From Lacisediminihabitans sp046156175 (GTDB lineage Bacteria > Actinomycetota > Actinomycetes > Actinomycetales > Microbacteriaceae): 64,000 nt of DNA. The position numbers and the translations under genes were made by a program. Location: NCBI RefSeq assembly GCF_046156175.1, contig NZ_JAYLVL010000003.1:434001-498000 (forward strand). Reading direction: 5' to 3'. The notes below the pieces were generated by a model that saw nothing but the letters and a program-made list of their open reading frames with translations, had not been told where the DNA came from and searched no databases. Of the stretch, positions 52,483 to 61,574 are shown in pieces. Each line of letters starts with the position of its first letter. Position 1 is the first letter of the stretch.

Positions 52483-53619
52483 CTATTTGGCCTCTCTCTG
52501 ATAAAAGGGAAGTGCGGTGACGGATGCCGGTACGCGGGTCCCGCGCACATCCAGGAACAGTTCGGTGCCGAGTTCACGCACGGCGGGATCGACGTAGGCC
52601 ATCGCGATGGGGTACCCGAGGGTGGGGCTGAGCGCACCGCTGGTGACCACTCCCACCTCGGTGCCGTCGGCATCGAGCACGAGGTAGTCCGCCCGGCCGG
52701 CACGCTTGCCATCGGCCCGCAGACCGACGAGAACGCGAGCCCCTTCGGCCGGTCCGGTTTCGACCGCAGAACGACCGACGAAGTCGCCCTCCTTCTTGAG
52801 GTTGACGACCCGACCGAGGCCGGCCTGCACGGGGAACGTGGTGAGACCGAGTTCGTGGCCGTACAGCGGCATCCCCGCCTCGAGGCGCAGGGTGTCGCGG
52901 CTGGCGAGACCCGCCGGCACCAGTCCGCTGCCCGCGCCCGTCTCGGCGATCGCGCGCCACAGGGCGGTTGCGGCATCGGGGGCGATATAGAGTTCGAAGC
53001 CGTCTTCGCCGGTGTATCCCGTGCGGGCGACGAGGATCTCGTGCCCCTCGAACTGTCCAGGGGTCGACCAGTAGTACTTGAGATCGGCGAGTCCGGCGAC
53101 GACGATGCCCGGCACCTGGCTCAGGATCTCGAACGATTTGGGCCCCTGGATGGCGATGAGCGCGATGTCGTCGCTCTCGTCGAAGACCTCGCAGTCGAAT
53201 GGCGCGGTGCGCTCGAGCAGCTCGGCAGCGACCGCCTCGCGATTGGACGCATTGGCGACCACGATGAAGCGGTCCTCGCCCGTGCGGTAGACAACGAGAT
53301 CGTCGATGATCCCGCCCTCCCGGCCGAGCAGAAGACTGTATTTCGCCTGGCCGATGGCGACGGCCGAGATCTTGCCGGCGAAGGCGTAGTCCAGCGCATC
53401 GGCGCTCTCCGGCCCAAGCACCACGATCTCGCCCATGTGGGACAGGTCGAAGAGGCCGGCCGCGGTGCGCACCGCGTGATGTTCGGCGAGATCACTCGAG
53501 TAGCGCACCGGCATCTGCCAGCCCGCGAAGTCGGTGAAGCTCGCGCCAGCCTCCACGTGGACACGATTCAGCGGTGAGTATCGTTCTTCGGTCTTCTCGG
53601 TCACGTTCTTGTCTGGCAC
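52483..53619 (-). CDS. gcvT: Aminomethyltransferase, T protein
   Basis: A 378-residue T protein that transfers the methylene group from GcvH to tetrahydrofolate. Motifs: FAGWQMPVRYSSDLAEHHAVR, GLFDLSHMGE, ARTGYTGEDGFELY (folate Glu/Asp), LRLEAGMPLYGHEL. Start is GTG 53619 with AGGAG seven bases upstream. First gene of the operon, 36 bases downstream of the glycine riboswitch. Confidence 0.96.
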   Translation of the reverse strand: MPDKNVTEKTEERYSPLNRVHVEAGASFTDFAGWQMPVRYSSDLAEHHAVRTAAGLFDLSHMGEIVVLGPESADALDYAFAGKISAVAIGQAKYSLLLGREGGIIDDLVVYRTGEDRFIVVANASNREAVAAELLERTAPFDCEVFDESDDIALIAIQGPKSFEILSQVPGIVVAGLADLKYYWSTPGQFEGHEILVARTGYTGEDGFELYIAPDAATALWRAIAETGAGSGLVPAGLASRDTLRLEAGMPLYGHELGLTTFPVQAGLGRVVNLKKEGDFVGRSAVETGPAEGARVLVGLRADGKRAGRADYLVLDADGTEVGVVTSGALSPTLGYPIAMAYVDPAVRELGTELFLDVRGTRVPASVTALPFYQREAK

Positions 53620-53654
53620 GGAGTTCTCCTGGCGCGCGCGGGCTGCGGATGAAA

Positions 53655-53842
53655 CTCCCCCTCTGTCATGGGCCTGAGAGTTTCACGCCGGAGCGCTTTC
53701 ACCTTCGGCGGGATGGCGAACGTGAGAGTCCGGTCATCCACTTTCCAGAGTGGCCAGTTCGATGCGGTACGTAGACCTGAGAGATTGGCGGGGAGGCTTG
53801 CTCCTTCGGTGCCCGACCGGGGTCGGGCTCTCCCGCATCGCG
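53655..53842 (-). ncRNA. Tandem glycine riboswitch
   Basis: Read on the minus strand, two consecutive aptamers are visible. Aptamer 1 has GCGGGAGAGCC, CACCGAAGGAGCAA and CAATCTCTCAGG; aptamer 2 has CCGGACTCTCACG, CCGCCGAAGGTGAAAGCGC and AACTCTCAGGC. These are the gcvT-element signature words. It precedes gcvT, so glycine should switch on the cleavage operon. A pyrimidine/purine-rich stretch (CAGAGGGGGAG) follows and probably forms part of the expression platform. Confidence 0.9.
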
Positions 53843-53941
53843 TGTGCGGCCCAGTTTTCGATTGTGGGGCCAGCCTAGCAAGGGAACAGTGCAGCGTCGC
53901 CTCGGGGTCGACCGCCCGCCGTGGTCAATCGCTCGGTATCG

Positions 53942-54529
53942 TCAATCGCTCAGGCCGAGCCCGTAAATGAGGGATGCCGCGATGGTGGGGATCGCGACCA
54001 GCGCACCGAGCACCAGGGCGACGATCGCGAGCAGGGTGTTGGGCCGACCGCCTCCGCGCCGAAACGCGAATGCACCGAAGGCGATACCGAGCACCCAGGG
54101 AATGCCGAAGAAGAACACTCCCTCGGTCTCGTACATGTAGCGCAGCCGGGCACCCTGCAGGAAGAGCCCCAGCTGTTCAGCCCCGCCGAGGAGCAGGGCG
54201 GCCGCTGCCGTCGCAGCGCCGAACACGACGGCGAGGATCGTGAGGGCACCGACCCTCTCGCCGCGCGGAGAAGGACCGGCAGGTCTCCGGGCGATCACGA
54301 ACGAGCGAAGAAACAGCACCAGTGCGGTCACGGTGAGGGAGAGCGCGATACCGATCGCGTACACCTGCTCGACCGGGGCATTCGGCGGGAATTCCGAGAA
54401 CCCCACGATGTTGACGACCCCGGCCACGAGCAGGCCGAGCGCGACGAGGCGAATGAGGGTGACACTCTGGCCGGTCGCCTCCCGAACTGTGGGCGCAGGG
54501 GCGATCGGCGAGGTGGCCTCGTTCGTCAT
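53942..54529 (-). CDS. Multi-pass membrane protein, unknown function
   Basis: A 195-residue protein with five probable membrane helices (TLIRLVALGLLVAGVVNIVGF, VYAIGIALSLTVTALVLFL, VGALTILAVVFGAATAAAALLL, FFFGIPWVLGIAFGAFAF, LLAIVALVLGALVAIPTIAA). No family motif is recognised. Downstream of its stop an 11-bp word (GAGCGATTGAC on the minus strand) is repeated, the first copy containing the TGA. It stands alone beyond the glycine riboswitch. Confidence 0.7.
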   Translation of the reverse strand: MTNEATSPIAPAPTVREATGQSVTLIRLVALGLLVAGVVNIVGFSEFPPNAPVEQVYAIGIALSLTVTALVLFLRSFVIARRPAGPSPRGERVGALTILAVVFGAATAAAALLLGGAEQLGLFLQGARLRYMYETEGVFFFGIPWVLGIAFGAFAFRRGGGRPNTLLAIVALVLGALVAIPTIAASLIYGLGLSD

Positions 54530-54601
54530 GGCCTCAGGCTATTGCCCTGCTGCGCTGCCCCGGTGCCCAAGTGCCCCGGCGTTCAGGGCGGAGATCCGGG
54601 C

Positions 54602-54637
54602 GACACGCCGCGCTGGGAAGCGCCCAGGCGGCGTGTC
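54602..54637 (-). terminator. Terminator hairpin after the aldo/keto reductase
   Basis: GACACGCCGC + CTGGG pair with CCCAG + GCGGCGTGTC (15 bp in all, one bulged G, loop AAGCG). It lies about 90 bases beyond the reductase stop and between it and the next minus-strand gene. Confidence 0.55.
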
Positions 54638-54671
54638 ATCCAACGGATCCGCGGTCGGCTACTGCCGTGTC

Positions 54672-54746
54672 CCTCGCGGGGCTACGCCTCGCGGGGCTAC
54701 GCCTCGCGGGGCTACGCCTCGCGGGGCTACGCCTCGCGCGACTTCG
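54672..54746. repeat. 15-bp tandem repeat at the 3' end of the reductase gene
   Basis: Four identical units of CCTCGCGGGGCTACG (54672-54731) followed by a diverged fifth (54732-54746) that encodes the last residues of the reductase. Each unit carries the same in-frame TAG, so the repeat multiplies the stop region without changing the protein. Confidence 0.85.
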
Positions 54747-55737
54747 GAGAGCTGTCGAGCGTCTTGGCTGGGTCGTTCTCCACGACATCGCCCAAAGCCT
54801 CGTCGATGCGGCCGAGCAGTTCGGCGGGGATGGCGACCCCGGATGCGACGACGTTCTCCTTGACCTGCTCCGGACGGGATGCGCCGATGATCGCCGAGGC
54901 GACATTCTCGTTCTGGAGCACCCAGGCCACGGCGAGCTGCGCGAGCGACAACGACAACTCGTCGGCGATCGGCTTGAGCTTCTGCACGCGGCCGAGCACG
55001 TCATCCGTCATGAAGCGGGAGATCATGTTCGCGCCGCCCTTCTCGTCGGTGGCCCGGCTTCCCTCCGGAAGCGCGGCCCCTGGAGCGTACTTGCCGGTGA
55101 GCACGCCCTGCGCGATCGGCGACCAGACGATCTGCGAGATGCCGAGTTCCTTCGAGGTCGGCACGACCTCTGCCTCGATCACCCTCCAGAGTTCGGAGTA
55201 CTGCGGCTGGTTGGAGATGAGCTGAACCCCGAACTGCTTCGCCAGGGCGGCGCCCTCACGAAGCTGGTCCGCAGTCCATTCGCTGACCCCGATGTACAGC
55301 GCCTTACCCTGGCGCACGACATCCGCGAAGGCCTGGAAGGTCTCCTCCAGAGGCGTCTCGTAGTCGAAGCGGTGGGCCTGGTAGAGGTCGACATAGTCGG
55401 TCTGCAGGCGCTGCAGCGATCCGTCGATCGACTCGAGGATGTGCTTGCGGGACAGCCCCACATCGTTATGGCCCTTGGGACCGGTGGGTCCGAACACCTT
55501 GGTGAAGATCTCGAGCGACTGGCGGCGCTGGCCCTTGAGCGCTTCGCCGAGCACGGTCTCGGCCATCGTGTTGGCGTAGACGTCCGCGGTATCGAAGGTG
55601 GTGATGCCGGCATCGAGGGCCGCGGTCACGCAGGCCTTCGCGGTGTCGTTCTCCACCTGCGAGCCGTGGGTGAGCCAGTTGCCGTAGGTGATCTCCGAGA
55701 TCTTGAGGCCTGAGTTTCCGAGGTATCTGAATTCCAT
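54727..55737 (-). CDS. Aldo/keto reductase (Kv-beta-like)
   Basis: A 336-residue NADPH-dependent aldo/keto reductase of the YghZ/Kv-beta type. Catalytic residues are in FDTADVYAN (Asp, Tyr), EIFTKVFG (Lys) and DLYQAHRFD (His); IGVSEWTADQL, SNQPQYS, WSPIAQGVLTGKY and SAIIGASRPEQ form the cofactor site. Substrate unknown, possibly reactive aldehydes. TAGGGT lies seven bases before the ATG (leaderless). The stop codon lies in the 15-bp tandem repeat. Confidence 0.93.
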   Translation of the reverse strand: MEFRYLGNSGLKISEITYGNWLTHGSQVENDTAKACVTAALDAGITTFDTADVYANTMAETVLGEALKGQRRQSLEIFTKVFGPTGPKGHNDVGLSRKHILESIDGSLQRLQTDYVDLYQAHRFDYETPLEETFQAFADVVRQGKALYIGVSEWTADQLREGAALAKQFGVQLISNQPQYSELWRVIEAEVVPTSKELGISQIVWSPIAQGVLTGKYAPGAALPEGSRATDEKGGANMISRFMTDDVLGRVQKLKPIADELSLSLAQLAVAWVLQNENVASAIIGASRPEQVKENVVASGVAIPAELLGRIDEALGDVVENDPAKTLDSSPKSREA

Positions 55738-55769
55738 GAATTCAACCCTACGCTCGCCTGTCGAGGGTT

Positions 55770-56402
55770 CTAGTCCTCCTCAGGCCACGGTGCGATGAAC
55801 GATTCCACGGCCGAATCCATCAGTTCGATGAGTGCCTCGAGAAGGCCCTCCATGGTGGTCGATCGCAGCAGGGCGATCTGGTCGAGCTCGCCGATCGGCG
55901 CGATCGCGGCGAGTTGCCAGGCCGCGGCCGCTGGCTCGTCGGAGATCTCGACATCCGGCGACCAGAGCTGGTCTCCCGACTCGCTCGCCAGCCTCAGGGT
56001 TCGGCGCACCGCTTCCTCCGCCCTCACCCTCAATGGCATCAACTCGTCACTCCACACGAGCTCGGGGATGTCACGCACGCGGGCCGCCGGATGAGGATCC
56101 TCCTCGAGCCATTCGAGGATCTCGATGCGACGCTCCCCCTGCGCGACGAGCACGACGAAGTCTTCGGTGGCATCCAGTTGCTGGATCTGCGCGACGGTCC
56201 CCACCGTGAAACGCTGCTCCCCTCCGCCGACCTCCTGGCCACGTTCGATGAGCACGACCCCGAACTCCGAGGGCTCATCGGACAGGATGCGGGACAGCAT
56301 CACGAGGTAGCGCTCTTCGAAGACGCGCAACGGCAACGGCATGTGCGGAAACAGCACGGACCCCAGGGGAAACATCGGAAAGTCGGTCACCTCTACAGGC
56401 AA
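55770..56402 (-). CDS. LON substrate-binding domain protein
   Basis: A 210-residue protein consisting of a Lon-N (PUA-like) domain: FPMFPLGSVLFPHMPLPLRVFEERY, FGVVLIERGQEVGGG, VGTVAQI and a helical C-terminus. The AAA and protease domains of Lon are absent, as usual for this stand-alone family; it may bind unfolded peptides. The TTG at 56402 is used; GTG 56390 is equally possible. It is divergent from the J-domain gene, with 141 bases of promoter region between them. Confidence 0.88.
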   Translation of the reverse strand: MPVEVTDFPMFPLGSVLFPHMPLPLRVFEERYLVMLSRILSDEPSEFGVVLIERGQEVGGGEQRFTVGTVAQIQQLDATEDFVVLVAQGERRIEILEWLEEDPHPAARVRDIPELVWSDELMPLRVRAEEAVRRTLRLASESGDQLWSPDVEISDEPAAAAWQLAAIAPIGELDQIALLRSTTMEGLLEALIELMDSAVESFIAPWPEED

Positions 56403-56543
56403 CCACGAAGGCTGCCGATCGACTAGGGAGGGCAGCCTGTGAATCCGCCCGGGGCCTGGATTTGTTCCCGGGCGAGCGCAATCGGGGCACAGCTGGGGCT
56501 GTCCCGCGTTCGGGGGGTCTTCTATCCCCTAGGATCAGACTCA

Positions 56544-57266
56544 ATGGACACCCCGACCCATTACGAATTGCTGTGTGTGACCCCCGAAGCCACAGCCGAT
56601 GAGATTCGTAACGCCTACCGCCGACTCATCCGGCTCTACCATCCCGACGTCTCCGGAGCCGCCGGCGAAGCGATGACGCTTCGCCTCAACGAGGCCAAGC
56701 GCGACCTCCTCGATCCGGCCCTTCGTGCGCAGTACGACCGCGCTCACCTGTACGCCGGAGCCGGCGTACGCGGGGGCGCCTCCCGCTCCCCCGCGGGCCC
56801 GACCGCCTCGGAGTCACGTGTCCACGACGACTGGCGCCCTCCGCCGCGTGCCACCGGTCCGAGGGTGTCGGACTCGACGAACCGGGCACGTTATCGGGCG
56901 TGGATGATCGTCTCGGTGGTGTCGATCGCTGCGATCGTCACCATCACGGCCGTCGTCTTCGCGTGGAGCTATTCCGGGCCCCTCGGCCTGACGACTCCAC
57001 GCGTGATCCCGCCACTGGTGATCGCGGTGGGCTGGATCGTCGGCGGTTTCAGCCGACCGTCGAGGTTCTTCGTCGCGATGCTGGCCTTCGGCAGTGTGCT
57101 CTGGCCGCTCGTCGCGATCGGCGTCACGCCGTTCTCGGTGTTGTCCGATTCGATTCCGCCGGTGATCCTCGCCGCGCTGACGATGCTCGGGATCTCGGTG
57201 CTCGCCCTCCGGATCTCCGCGCCCCTCGTGACACGACTGTCGCGGTATCGGGCGGCTTCGGCCTGA
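56544..57266 (+). CDS. J-domain membrane protein
   Basis: A 240-residue protein: an N-terminal J domain (HYELLCVTPEATADEIRNAY, with the HPD motif in LYHPDVSG, residues about 34-36), a disordered Pro/Arg-rich linker and three to four membrane helices (MIVSVVSIAAIVTITAVVFAW onwards). It probably recruits DnaK to the membrane. TAGGAT at 56530-56535 is eight bases before the ATG, giving a leaderless mRNA. Confidence 0.88.
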   Translation: MDTPTHYELLCVTPEATADEIRNAYRRLIRLYHPDVSGAAGEAMTLRLNEAKRDLLDPALRAQYDRAHLYAGAGVRGGASRSPAGPTASESRVHDDWRPPPRATGPRVSDSTNRARYRAWMIVSVVSIAAIVTITAVVFAWSYSGPLGLTTPRVIPPLVIAVGWIVGGFSRPSRFFVAMLAFGSVLWPLVAIGVTPFSVLSDSIPPVILAALTMLGISVLALRISAPLVTRLSRYRAASA

Positions 57267-57413
57267 CGTCGCCGTCCGAGTGCCGCGCTTCGGCTCATTC
57301 GAAGGATCGGATGTGCGACCCGGGACCAAAGACCCCGGTGGCACCCCTGCGGCGGCGTAGCGTCGAGAAGTGATGCCGGCCCTCGAGACTTCGGTACTCG
57401 AGGAGGCAGCCGC

Positions 57414-59045
57414 ATGACCGTCGGAAGCTCGATCCGTTCGCTCCTTCCCAGCTGGCACGACTATCGCGCGGTGAAGCGCACCTGGCGCGGTGACATCGTG
57501 GCCGGCATCACCGTGGGGATCGTCGCGCTTCCGCTCGCGCTCGCCTTCGGGGTGAGCTCCGGCGCCGGTGCGGAGAGCGGGCTCATCACGGCGATCATCG
57601 CCGGCGTGGTGGCCGCGGTGTTCGGGGGTTCGAACATCCAGGTCTCCGGGCCGACCGGTGCCATGGTGGTGGTGCTCGGACCGGTGGTGGTCGCCCACGG
57701 TGCGGGGGTCGTCGCGCTGGTGAGCCTCGCGGCCGGAATCGTGGTGGTCGTGGCCGGCGCGCTGCGACTCGGGCGAGTCGTCTCCTACATCCCCTGGCCG
57801 GTGATCGAGGGCTTCACCCTCGGCATCGCCGTCATCATCTTCCTGCAGCAGGTGCCCCCGGCGATCGGCGCCACGGCCGGCAAGAGCAGCAATGCCTTAG
57901 TCGCCGCTGTCGAGTCCTTCGCCTCCGTGAAGGCGGAGACCGTCGCCTGGGCGATCGGCGCCGTGGCAGTCGTGGCGGTGGTCATGATCCTCGCCCCGCG
58001 CATCCATCCGAAACTGCCCGGGTCCCTGATTGCGATCGTGCTCGTCTCGGTGACTGCCTCGCTCGCCCACCTGCCCCTTGCGCGGATCGGGGCGCTGCCC
58101 AGCTCCCTGCCCGCGCCGACGCTGCCGGCCATCGATCTCGCCACCCTCGGCTCCCTGGTCGGGCCCATCTTCACAGTGGCCGCGCTGGCGGCGATCGAGT
58201 CGCTGCTCTCCGCACGGGTCGGTGCCGCCCTCGCAGACACCGGCACCTATGACCCGGATCGGGAGTTGGTCGGCCAGGGGCTGGCATCCGTGGCATCCGG
58301 ATTCTTCGGGGGGATGCCCGCGACCGGCGCCATCGCCCGCACCGCGGTCAACGTGCGCTCCGGCGGACGCACCCGGCTCGCGGCGATCATCCATTCGTTC
58401 GTCCTGCTCGGCATTGTCGCCCTGGCCTCGGGAGTGGTGTCGGGAATCCCCCTCGCCGCACTGGCCGGGGTGCTCATGGTCACAGCAACCCGGATGGTGT
58501 CGGTGTCGACGGTGCGCAGTGTCGTCGGTTCCACCCGCTCCGACACCGTCGTCTTCGTGCTCACCGCCCTGATCACCGTGTCATTCGACCTGATCGTGGC
58601 CGTGGGTATCGGCATCGCCGTCGCCGCGTTCTTCGCGCTGCGCACGCTCTCGAAATCGGGGGGTGTGCACCGGGAGCCGCTTCCGAGCCCGGCCCTGCCC
58701 GGTGACGAGCACATCGCGCTCTTCCGCTTCGAGGGCGCTCTCTTCTTCGGCGCTGCCGAGCGCATGCTCGACCAGGTGACGCAGATCACCGGAGTCGACG
58801 TCGTGATCCTGCGGCTCTCGCAGTTGCAGGTGATGGATGCCACGGGCGCACGCGTCATCACCGAGATGATCCACGGTCTCGAGCGCCGCGGCATCACCGT
58901 ACTGGTCAAGGGCATTCAGGAACGACACCTGCAGCTGGCGACCCGGGTGGGGGTGATCAGCTCCCTTCGTCACCAGAAACACCTGTTCGACGATCTCGAC
59001 GCGGCGATCGACCACGCTCGCAGTCACGTGCGGGTCAGAAGCTGA
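57414..59045 (+). CDS. SulP-family anion transporter with STAS domain
   Basis: A 543-residue SLC26/SulP transporter. The membrane domain carries the signature DIVAGITVGIVALPLALAFG, GLITAIIAGVVAAVFGGS, IQVSGPTGAM and TGAIARTAVNVRSG; residues about 435-540 form a cytoplasmic STAS domain (IALFRFEGALFFGAA, LQVMDATGARV). Substrates of the family include sulfate and bicarbonate; this one is undetermined. It overlaps the convergent beta-helix gene by 11 bases. Confidence 0.93.
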   Translation: MTVGSSIRSLLPSWHDYRAVKRTWRGDIVAGITVGIVALPLALAFGVSSGAGAESGLITAIIAGVVAAVFGGSNIQVSGPTGAMVVVLGPVVVAHGAGVVALVSLAAGIVVVVAGALRLGRVVSYIPWPVIEGFTLGIAVIIFLQQVPPAIGATAGKSSNALVAAVESFASVKAETVAWAIGAVAVVAVVMILAPRIHPKLPGSLIAIVLVSVTASLAHLPLARIGALPSSLPAPTLPAIDLATLGSLVGPIFTVAALAAIESLLSARVGAALADTGTYDPDRELVGQGLASVASGFFGGMPATGAIARTAVNVRSGGRTRLAAIIHSFVLLGIVALASGVVSGIPLAALAGVLMVTATRMVSVSTVRSVVGSTRSDTVVFVLTALITVSFDLIVAVGIGIAVAAFFALRTLSKSGGVHREPLPSPALPGDEHIALFRFEGALFFGAAERMLDQVTQITGVDVVILRLSQLQVMDATGARVITEMIHGLERRGITVLVKGIQERHLQLATRVGVISSLRHQKHLFDDLDAAIDHARSHVRVRS

Positions 59046-60921
59046 CCACGAAACTCGGGATACCGACGGCGGCGGATGTCACCGGGGCGCCGGTGTCGTT
59101 CACGACATGGTCGAGAGTCCCCGCTCCGAGTTGCACCGTGAGGAGGTCGCGCAGCTGCACGCCCGGGGTCACCGGCACCTCGAATCCCCGCGTTGCGTGG
59201 ATGGTGGGGTCGACGTTGGTGAAGATGTAACTGCCGCCGCCCCACAGGGTGTGGGTCTTCACCGAGTCGGCGACCTTGTAGCCGGCCCAGCCGAGCACCC
59301 CGTCATGCTGCCACGCCGCCTGGTTCGGGGCGTCGTAGGGCAGTTCGTTCTGGAAGAACACTGTGGTGCCGCGCTCGCCGTTCCAGATGACGTTGTACTT
59401 CTGGAAGTGCTCGGAGAAGAGGCCGGTCGCGGTGACATTGCGGCCGTTGATGACAACCCCGGTGTCCGAGGTATTGGCCGTCCAGCCGACCCCCTGGCCG
59501 TGGTCCGCACGCCAGGCCCAGATGTTGTCGAGCAGCACGTTATCGCTGTTGACCTGCAGGGCGACGGTGGCCTTGCCCACGTGCGGGCCACCGATGCGGA
59601 AGTACACGTCCTGGATGGCGGTCTGGTTGCGCGCTCCAGTCCGGCGCTGGTTGTCCGACTCCGCGTCGTGGTCGTGCCAGTGGCCATCCCGCTTCGTGCC
59701 GATCTGCAGCAGCACCGGTGAATTCACCGCGCCCGCATCGATCATGAGGCCGGCGACATCCACTCCGCTGACGTCGGCGACGGCGAGCGGCACCGCACCG
59801 TTCATCGCGGTGAGAGTGGCGACGCCGAGTCCGAGCACCACGGTGTTCGCCCGCTTCACCGAGATGGTGCGGTCGATGTCGTAGACGCCGGGGGTGAACA
59901 GCAGGTTCTTACCGCGGGCGAGCTGGTCGTTGATCGTGCGTACCGGCACGCCGGGTGAGGCGACGAAGAAATCCGTGAGCGGGATGGCACGGCCCGCCGT
60001 CGGCGAACTCTCCCAGCTGGCTCCGACCGAGTCGGTGCGACCGTCCGGAACGAAGACGCTGTAGCGGTTCTTCGCGGTGTCGAAGAAGAGATACGGCTTC
60101 TCCCGGCTCACGGCGGTGGTTGCGAGGGTGGTGTAGGTGGGGTCGGGAAAGGCCTGGGCCGGCGCACCGGTCACTCCGGAGAACACCTGGTTCCAGACGC
60201 CGTTCGACCAGGAGCCGATGGAACTGTTGCGCACCAGGAATTGCTGTTGCGAGCCGTTGACGATCGCGCCGGCCCTCGAGTCGGCCATGAACCCTCCGCT
60301 GGCGAACTGTGGCCCGGCGGTGCAGTAGTCCATGAAGGTGAGGTTGCCGCCGGTCACGTCGACCCGACGCATCGGCGCCGCCTGCGACACCGCCCAGAAC
60401 TCGCCGGATGACCGGCAGTCCGTTCCCCCGGCGACATTGATCGTGAGGTTGGAGACGGAGCGCCAGAAGTTGTCGAGCGCGCTGCAGTTGTCGGCGGTGA
60501 AGCAGCGGTTGTAGACATCCACGTGCCCGTTGATCGTGACATCGCCCGGCGAGACCCCGAGGCCGGCAACCTCGGTGTAGTAGCCGACCTGGAAGACCAG
60601 CGGATCGGCCACGGTGCCATAGACACCCGGCTTGAACAACAACGCGAAGCGCGCCGTGCCCATCTCGTTGTCGACCTGCTGGGCCGCGATGGCATCGACA
60701 GTCGCCTGGATCTGGCTCTGCGGCATGCTCGGGTCGAAGATCTTCACGTTCGGTCCGAAATCGACGACCGCGGATCCGCCCGACGGACGCCCCTGATCGG
60801 CGAAGGCCGCGGGCGCGAACGCCGCACCGGAGAGTGCGATGGCCAACGAGACGAGGATCGTCACGACCGTCCGCGCCGTGCGATGGACTGCGCGGTGGAG
60901 GGGGGAAGGGATGATGGCCAT
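59035..60921 (-). CDS. Secreted right-handed beta-helix protein
   Basis: A 628-residue secreted protein. A Sec signal (TVVTILVSLAIALSGAAFAP, cleavage near AFADQ) is followed by two pectate-lyase-like halves (LLFKPGVYGT ... VTINGHVDVYNRC; NLLFTPGVYDIDRTISVKRA ... VLLDNIWAWRADHG) and a conserved end (ATRGFEVPVTPGVQL, GTLDHVVNDTGAPVT). Databases often label such actinobacterial proteins adenylyl cyclase, but no cyclase motif is visible; a carbohydrate-binding or polysaccharide-degrading role is more likely from the fold. ATG 60921 follows AGGAGAT. Confidence 0.75.
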   Translation of the reverse strand: MAIIPSPLHRAVHRTARTVVTILVSLAIALSGAAFAPAAFADQGRPSGGSAVVDFGPNVKIFDPSMPQSQIQATVDAIAAQQVDNEMGTARFALLFKPGVYGTVADPLVFQVGYYTEVAGLGVSPGDVTINGHVDVYNRCFTADNCSALDNFWRSVSNLTINVAGGTDCRSSGEFWAVSQAAPMRRVDVTGGNLTFMDYCTAGPQFASGGFMADSRAGAIVNGSQQQFLVRNSSIGSWSNGVWNQVFSGVTGAPAQAFPDPTYTTLATTAVSREKPYLFFDTAKNRYSVFVPDGRTDSVGASWESSPTAGRAIPLTDFFVASPGVPVRTINDQLARGKNLLFTPGVYDIDRTISVKRANTVVLGLGVATLTAMNGAVPLAVADVSGVDVAGLMIDAGAVNSPVLLQIGTKRDGHWHDHDAESDNQRRTGARNQTAIQDVYFRIGGPHVGKATVALQVNSDNVLLDNIWAWRADHGQGVGWTANTSDTGVVINGRNVTATGLFSEHFQKYNVIWNGERGTTVFFQNELPYDAPNQAAWQHDGVLGWAGYKVADSVKTHTLWGGGSYIFTNVDPTIHATRGFEVPVTPGVQLRDLLTVQLGAGTLDHVVNDTGAPVTSAAVGIPSFVVSF

Positions 60922-61052
60922 GGCGGATCTCCTGCTCTCTTCGTTGAGGCGGGCGTTCGGGGGCGCACGATGATGGGAATCGTATGTTCGAAGCTGGCGA
61001 CGGTCAAGGCCCGTCGGCCGACGGATTCGTGCCGCCCACCTAGGCTCGGGAC

Positions 61053-61490
61053 GTGCCTTCATCGTCCTCAGACCACCAGTCCGCTCCCCGCACCATCGGG
61101 CGCCTACTGCTCGCAGCCTTCCTTCTGCTGGCCGGTGTCAGCCACCTGACCTTCAGCCGCATCGCCTTCCGCGCTCAGGTTCCGCAGTGGTTGCCCCTGG
61201 ACTCGGACTTCGTGGTGATCGCCTCCGGAATCGTCGAGATCGCCCTCGGGCTGTGCCTCGTGCTGCTCACCCGTCAGCGCGTGTTCGTCGGAATCGTCGT
61301 GGCGGCGTTCTTCCTCCTCGTGTTCCCCGGCAACATCTCCCAACTGGTCACACACACCGACTCCTTCGGGCTCAACACCGACCTCGCGCGCGGTATCCGC
61401 CTGCTGTTCCAACCGTTGCTCGTCGCCTGGGCTCTCTGGAGCACGGGCGCCTGGCGGTGGATTCGACGTCGTCACCAAGCGACGTCATAG
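61053..61490 (+). CDS. DoxX-like membrane protein
   Basis: A 145-residue protein with four membrane helices (IGRLLLAAFLLLAGVSHLTF, FVVIASGIVEIALGLCLVLL, VGIVVAAFFLLVFPGNISQL, LLFQPLLVAWALWSTGAW). The helix pattern with GVSHLTF and VEIALG matches DoxX/MauE-type proteins; function unknown. TAGGCT at 61041-61046 is six bases before the GTG at 61053, predicting leaderless translation. Confidence 0.8.
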   Translation: MPSSSSDHQSAPRTIGRLLLAAFLLLAGVSHLTFSRIAFRAQVPQWLPLDSDFVVIASGIVEIALGLCLVLLTRQRVFVGIVVAAFFLLVFPGNISQLVTHTDSFGLNTDLARGIRLLFQPLLVAWALWSTGAWRWIRRRHQATS

Positions 61491-61574
61491 GGAATTCACC
61501 TCCCCGACCCCCGCAGGTCAGATCGGGCTCCTAACCTCCTCACGGTTCATACTCAACGACCTGGAGGATCTCCC

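Noticed and set aside
59035..60921. Adenylyl cyclase
   Set aside because: No class I-III cyclase motif; the sequence is a secreted right-handed beta-helix.
61545..61555. PhoP (PHO) box upstream of the secreted phosphoesterase
   Set aside because: Only one GTTCA-like unit (GTTCATACTC) is present; no second 11-bp direct repeat is visible.
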